The notes beneath the pieces were generated by a model that did not search any database, was not told where the DNA came from, and worked only from the letters and a program-made list of their open reading frames with translations. This document shows positions 63,901 to 64,000 of a stretch of DNA of 64,000 bases, one piece after another (position 1 is the stretch's first letter; every line of letters begins with the position of its first letter). The DNA is taken from positions 3,286,001-3,350,000 of the forward strand of contig OY725502.1 in assembly GCA_963281255.1 (NCBI GenBank), written 5' to 3'. This DNA is from Aphrocallistes beatrix. Taxonomy: Eukaryota > Porifera > Hexactinellida > Sceptrulophora > Aphrocallistidae. The translations under genes and the position numbers were made by a program.

Positions 63901-64000
63901 TTAGTTAGACGGTAAATGACTCAAACCAGGGATTAGCGGTAAAGGATGTGCTTCCGTATTAAACACCCATTTATCCAACCCGAACTCGCTATCATCAGCG
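63901..64000 (-). CDS. GH47 alpha-1,2-mannosidase, C-terminal end (partial)
   Basis: From the right edge the minus strand reads ADDSEFGLDKWVFNTEAHPL, PLIPGLSHLPSN and a TAA at 63901-63903. DKWVFNTEAHP is the C-terminal signature of class I mannosidases; its Thr ligates the catalytic calcium in the family. These enzymes trim mannose from N-glycans in the ER and Golgi. Unlike copies 1-3 it is undamaged as far as can be seen, so it could be the parent gene or the nearest intact copy. Strand and position (upstream of zinc-finger gene 17) repeat the layout of the broken copies. Confidence 0.8.
   Translation of the reverse strand, partial: ADDSEFGLDKWVFNTEAHPLPLIPGLSHLPSN

Overview
This is eukaryotic DNA from an invertebrate animal. 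It is AT-rich, has long intergenic stretches, one visible GT-AG intron, microsatellites and many DNA transposons; no operons, tRNAs, rRNAs or CRISPR arrays were seen. The animal cannot be named from the sequence alone. Two 200-base N runs (9037-9236, 27616-27815) are scaffold gaps.

The backbone is a cluster of about 17 related C2H2 zinc-finger loci, all on the minus strand, each a single open exon. They share a plan: a leader ending near ATATATCACAGTNAATG, an acidic N-terminus with the core [17 protein letters not shown], a basic stretch, an unusual short first finger (CPVC-x11-H-x3-H), then 3 to 9 ordinary TGEKPYKC-linked fingers, and one of two C-terminal tails. Tail A (HRRCKHSGEK..., loci near 3.2, 15.6, 18.8, 28.9, 36.8 and 41.8 kb) and tail B (NGEKSYNSST, loci near 6.9, 32.6, 34.6, 43.5, 50.6, 53.6, 56.1, 57.1, 58.3 and 60.4 kb) define two classes with mosaics between them. 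A more diverged relative lies at 39.6-40.0 kb. Many members are broken in or near the last finger, so this is a young birth-and-death array. Loci 15.6 and 18.8 kb sit in two tandem units of about 2.9 kb.

Passengers travel with the fingers. The 3' half of a glycosyl hydrolase 47 alpha-1,2-mannosidase gene occurs as broken copies at 16.8-17.4, 20.2-20.8 and 52.3-53.2 kb, and an open C-terminal end of such a gene enters at the right edge (63901-64000). Other host genes are a retinol-dehydrogenase-like short-chain dehydrogenase (23549-25089, two exons, one apparent frameshift), the last exon of a di-N-acetylchitobiase-like GH18 enzyme (27816-28128, beside a gap), and a degraded multi-membrane-segment reading frame (27009-27600).

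Transposable elements fill most of the rest: a D34D mariner (11.8-12.9 kb), a Tc1-like remnant (13.3-14.1 kb), a LINE reverse-transcriptase fragment (31.3-31.8 kb), and many small non-autonomous elements. Seven of these have perfect 8-bp target duplications (hAT-like), many are TA-flanked (pogo/Tigger-like or Tc1-like), two related ones have 6-bp duplications, and a very abundant palindromic family carries paired TGACGTCA and TGAGTCA motifs. Large fold-back structures occur at 8.1-10.7, 49.6-50.0, 54.7-55.5 and 61.0-63.5 kb; the last is a three-level nest. No retrovirus, LTR element or Polinton was recognised.
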